This document shows positions 22,885-25,478 of a stretch of 25,478 nucleotides of DNA, in pieces. Position numbers and translations under genes: made by a program. Under the pieces are notes generated by a model. It was not told the origin of the DNA. It searched no databases and worked only from the letters and a program-made list of their open reading frames with translations. Where the stretch lies: assembly GCA_934162325.1 (NCBI GenBank), contig CAKPIH010000013.1, positions 1-25,478 on the forward strand, in the 5' to 3' direction. This DNA comes from an uncultured Bacilli bacterium. GTDB lineage: Bacteria; Bacillota_I; Bacilli_A; RF39; UBA660. Position 1 is the stretch's first letter; every line of letters starts with the position of its first letter.

Positions 22885-25228
22885 TAATGAAAAAGAGAGA
22901 AATAGTCATTCTAGAGGTCATGGACCGATGAGAGTAAATGAAAAGCCAAAGGATTTTATGGGTTCTATTAAGAAACTTATGAAGAGTCTTAGTGGTTTTA
23001 AGGTACTTATATTTATTGCTCTTGTATTAGCGGCTTTATCTTCTATTCTTTCACTTATTGCTCCGAATAAGTTATCTGATTTGACTGATGAGATTACTAA
23101 GGGTATTACGATTAATACTTCTAATATGAAAGAGTTAGAAGAGGATCTTACTAAGAATATTAGTGATATTGGGAATATTTTAGGTATTAATTTAGATGAA
23201 AAGATGATATATAGGGTTAATTCTTCTGGTATTAGTAGTGATGATAAGATTAAATTTAATGATACTTTAAAAAGTATTAGTAGTGATGAGGAATCGATAC
23301 TTAAGTATTTTAGTGAATTACCTGATAGTGTTCTTGATATTATTATTAGTGATAGTACTTATAATGATATTTATATTAGTAAAGAGGATAAGATTACGAC
23401 GATTAGAGCTTTTAGTGATATCGATGTTGATAATAAGAAATTTAATGGTGTTAGTAGTTTTCCTGATAGTATGAAGAAGGCTTTATTTCCTGATACTGAG
23501 ATTGATGGTATAAAGATTAGTGCTGATGATAAAGTAGAGTTTATTACTTTGATGGCTGGTAGTGATAGTTCTTCAGTTAATGAGATGTATAAGGTTATGG
23601 AGAATCTTCCTATTAATGTTCAGAAGGTTATTGGACCTAAGATGGATATGGATAAGATTAAGAGTATTGCTATATTACTTGCTTGTTTATATATTATTAG
23701 TGCTATATTTAGTTATGTTGAGGGTTTATCTATGATTAAAGTAGCTAATGGATATGCTAAAAAGCTTAGAAGTAGTATATCTGAGAAGATAAATAAATTA
23801 CCTCTTAAATTCTTTGATCATAATTTATCTGGTGATATTTTATCTAGAGTTACTAATGATGTTGATACGATAGCTCAATCTTTAAATAATAGTTTATCTA
23901 CTTTAGTATCTTCAATTACTTTATTTATTGGTTCTATTATTATGATGTTTGTTACTAATTATATTATGGCTATTACTGCTATTGTGTCTAGTTTGGTTGG
24001 TTTTGTACTTATGTTTATTATTCTTAATAAGTCACAGAAGTATTTTACTGCTAGACAGAAGGAACTTGGTAAACTAAATGGTTATATTGAAGAAGTTTAT
24101 AGTGGTCTTAATGTTGTTAGAAGCTGTAATGCTAAAGATGAGACTATTAATGAATTTGATAAGTTAAATGATAAGTTATATGATTGTAATAGAAAAAGTC
24201 AATTTTTATCTGGACTTATGCAACCGATAATGGGATTTATTGGTAACTTTAGTTATGTTGCTGTATGTATAGTAGGAGCTTTACTTGTTAGTAAGAGTGT
24301 GATATCTTTTGGTGTGATAGTGGCTTTTATTATGTATGTTAGATTATTTACTAATCCTTTATCGCAAATTGCTCAAGCTATGACTTCAATGCAAAGTACT
24401 GCTGCTGCTAGTGAGAGAGTATTTGGTTTACTTGAAGAAGAGGAAATGGATAGTGAAGAAGGTATTACTAAGAAATTAGATAAACATAAGGTTAAGGGTA
24501 ATATTGAATTTAAGAATGTTAAGTTTGGTTATGATAGGGATAAGATTATTATTAATGACTTTACTGCTAAGGTTAAGGCGGGAGAAAAGATTGCTATTGT
24601 TGGTCCTACTGGGGCTGGTAAAACGACGATGGTTAATTTGCTTATGAAGTTTTATGATATTAATGATGGCGATATTTTGATAGATGGTACTTCTATTAAG
24701 GAACTTAAGAGAGATAATATTCATAGTTTATTTACGATGGTTCTTCAGGATACTTGGTTATTTAATGGTACTGTTAAAGAGAATATTATTTATAATCAGA
24801 AAAATGTTAGTAATAAAAAAGTAGAAGATGTATGTAAAGTAGTAGGAGTAGATCATTTTATTAAGACTTTACCTAATGGTTATGATAGTATTATATCTGA
24901 TAATGATTCGGTATCTTCTGGTCAGAGACAACTTCTTACTATTGCTAGAGGTATGATTAGTGATAGTCCTTTCTTAATACTTGATGAGGCTACTAGTAAT
25001 GTTGATACGAGAACTGAAGAGTTGGTTCAAAAGGCTATGGATAAACTTATGGAGAATAAGACTTCGTTTATTATTGCTCATAGGTTATCTACGATTAAGA
25101 ATGCTGATTTGATACTTGTTATGAAAGATGGTAATATTATTGAACAAGGTAATCATAATGAGTTAATGAAGAAGAATGGGTTTTATGCTAATTTATATAA
25201 TTCTCAATTTGAAAAGACTAATAGTTAA
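22877..25228 (+). CDS. ABC exporter subunit 2 with a large extracytoplasmic repeat insert
   Basis: A 783-aa half-transporter, about 200 residues longer than usual. TM1 (~residues 44-66) is followed by a ~175-residue hydrophilic insert (~70-250) before TM2 (from KSIAILLACLYIISAIF), so the insert should lie outside the membrane. It holds three tandem repeats starting ISSDDK (119), ISKEDK (167) and ISADDK (214). The ATPase domain has Walker A GPTGAGKTT, Walker B FLILDEATS with catalytic Glu and switch His (AHR), but its signature is VSSGQRQ instead of LSGGQ. This complements subunit 1: one consensus and one degenerate ATP site. Start ATG 22877 after AAGGAGG; an in-frame ATG at 22841 lies inside subunit 1. 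Confidence 0.92.
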   Translation: MSSNEKERNSHSRGHGPMRVNEKPKDFMGSIKKLMKSLSGFKVLIFIALVLAALSSILSLIAPNKLSDLTDEITKGITINTSNMKELEEDLTKNISDIGNILGINLDEKMIYRVNSSGISSDDKIKFNDTLKSISSDEESILKYFSELPDSVLDIIISDSTYNDIYISKEDKITTIRAFSDIDVDNKKFNGVSSFPDSMKKALFPDTEIDGIKISADDKVEFITLMAGSDSSSVNEMYKVMENLPINVQKVIGPKMDMDKIKSIAILLACLYIISAIFSYVEGLSMIKVANGYAKKLRSSISEKINKLPLKFFDHNLSGDILSRVTNDVDTIAQSLNNSLSTLVSSITLFIGSIIMMFVTNYIMAITAIVSSLVGFVLMFIILNKSQKYFTARQKELGKLNGYIEEVYSGLNVVRSCNAKDETINEFDKLNDKLYDCNRKSQFLSGLMQPIMGFIGNFSYVAVCIVGALLVSKSVISFGVIVAFIMYVRLFTNPLSQIAQAMTSMQSTAAASERVFGLLEEEEMDSEEGITKKLDKHKVKGNIEFKNVKFGYDRDKIIINDFTAKVKAGEKIAIVGPTGAGKTTMVNLLMKFYDINDGDILIDGTSIKELKRDNIHSLFTMVLQDTWLFNGTVKENIIYNQKNVSNKKVEDVCKVVGVDHFIKTLPNGYDSIISDNDSVSSGQRQLLTIARGMISDSPFLILDEATSNVDTRTEELVQKAMDKLMENKTSFIIAHRLSTIKNADLILVMKDGNIIEQGNHNELMKKNGFYANLYNSQFEKTNS
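23231..23659 (+). repeat. Three ~48-codon tandem repeats within ABC subunit 2
   Basis: Units begin at residues 119, 167 and 214 (48- and 47-residue periods). Each opens with I-S-x-(D/E)-D-K-(I/V) and has a (L/F)-P motif about 30 residues later (ELPDSV, SFPDSM, NLPINV), followed by a hydrophobic helix end. The similarity is at protein level and divergent, so this is an old duplication. Confidence 0.7.
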
Positions 25229-25241
25229 TATTAGTTTTTTT
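25217..25241 (+). terminator. Terminator overlapping the ABC operon stop
   Basis: ACTAATA (25217-25223), loop GTTAA, TATTAGT (25229-25235), then a T-run; the stop codon lies in the loop. Confidence 0.65.
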
Positions 25242-25247
25242 CTTTAT

Positions 25248-25300
25248 CCTATGAAATCTGGGGTTTTCATAGGCATAACATAGCCTAGGTCTATGTTATG
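25248..25300 (-). repeat. Tandem-hairpin element, copy D (inverted)
   Basis: Two abutting perfect hairpins. Read on the minus strand, hairpin 1 is CATAACATAG / loop ACCTAGG / CTATGTTATG (25300-25274) and hairpin 2 is CCTATGAAA / loop ACCCCAGA / TTTCATAGG (25273-25248). Both loops fit the pattern of copies A-C only in this orientation, so this copy is inverted relative to the genes. On the + strand a T-run (25305 onward) follows, so it could also act as a terminator. Confidence 0.6.
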
Positions 25301-25445
25301 AATAATTTTTTTAGAGAATAAATACATAATTAAGAATCTAATAGGTTTAAATAATTATGAAATTAGTGTTAAAAAAATAAAGACTGTTCTTTTGTGAATT
25401 ATTTTATTAATTATAATCTTTTTTTGTCCAATTTTTCTGTATTTA

Positions 25446-25474
25446 TTGATTTCTATTTATTGATATGATAAAAT
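25446..25474 (+). promoter_or_regulatory. Promoter at the window end
   Basis: TTGATT (25446-25451), 17-bp spacer, TAAAAT (25469-25474), presumably for a gene beyond the window. The stretch 25301-25445 shows no gene. Confidence 0.5.
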
Positions 25475-25478
25475 TATA

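Noticed and set aside
1..25478. CRISPR arrays, tRNA or rRNA genes
   Set aside because: No regularly spaced direct repeats, and no tRNA-like cloverleaf (GGTTCGA-type T-loop) or rRNA sequence were seen in the intergenic regions.

Overview
The window is strongly AT-rich, and every convincing gene lies on the + strand. Arginine is written mostly as AGA, tryptophan as TGG, and TGA is still a stop (kinase and antitoxin genes). Together with a T-box-controlled thrS, a dnaD-nth pair, a DinJ/YafQ module and a Fic protein, this suggests a chromosomal segment of an AT-rich Bacillota/Bacilli-type bacterium, probably host-associated. That placement is inferred from style; there is no rRNA or marker tree here.

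Layout. 1-558: non-coding, with a two-hairpin element (102-160) and an independent transcription unit (promoter 190-218, terminator about 474-515) that looks like an undescribed ~290-nt RNA. 559-7400: U32-family (RlhA-like) protein, class II Fic protein, AMP-forming acyl ligase, and a 7-TM hybrid histidine kinase whose phospho-acceptor His is replaced by Asn. 7398-9803: a second two-hairpin element, then a threonine T-box (specifier ACT), a 97-aa basic protein and a threonyl-tRNA synthetase lacking its TGS domain. 9990-11402: a TnpB-only IS200/IS605-type element with a candidate omega-RNA/right end. 11459-14913: cca, a putative lipoprotein, a small membrane-anchored protein, dnaD and nth. 15030-16936: a third two-hairpin element, a radical SAM/SPASM enzyme and a Bro-N/DinD-like protein. 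17030-21014: asnB, a DinJ/YafQ toxin-antitoxin pair and mtaB. 21040-25241: a heterodimeric ABC exporter with one degenerate ATP site and an extracytoplasmic insert of three ~48-residue repeats. 25248-25300: a fourth two-hairpin element, inverted.

How it works together. Much of the segment serves translation and RNA modification (thrS, cca, mtaB, the U32 protein, asnB for asparagine supply) or DNA replication and repair (dnaD, nth), interspersed with accessory genes (Fic, TnpB, Bro-N, toxin-antitoxin). Genes are tightly packed, and several terminators overlap stop codons.

The most interesting unexplained signal is the family of tandem hairpins at 102-160, 7398-7449, 15030-15092 and 25248-25300. 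Their stems have unrelated but paired sequences, while their loops share the pattern A-C-Y...(A/T)-G-(G/A). Three of the four sit just upstream of sigma-A-type promoters.
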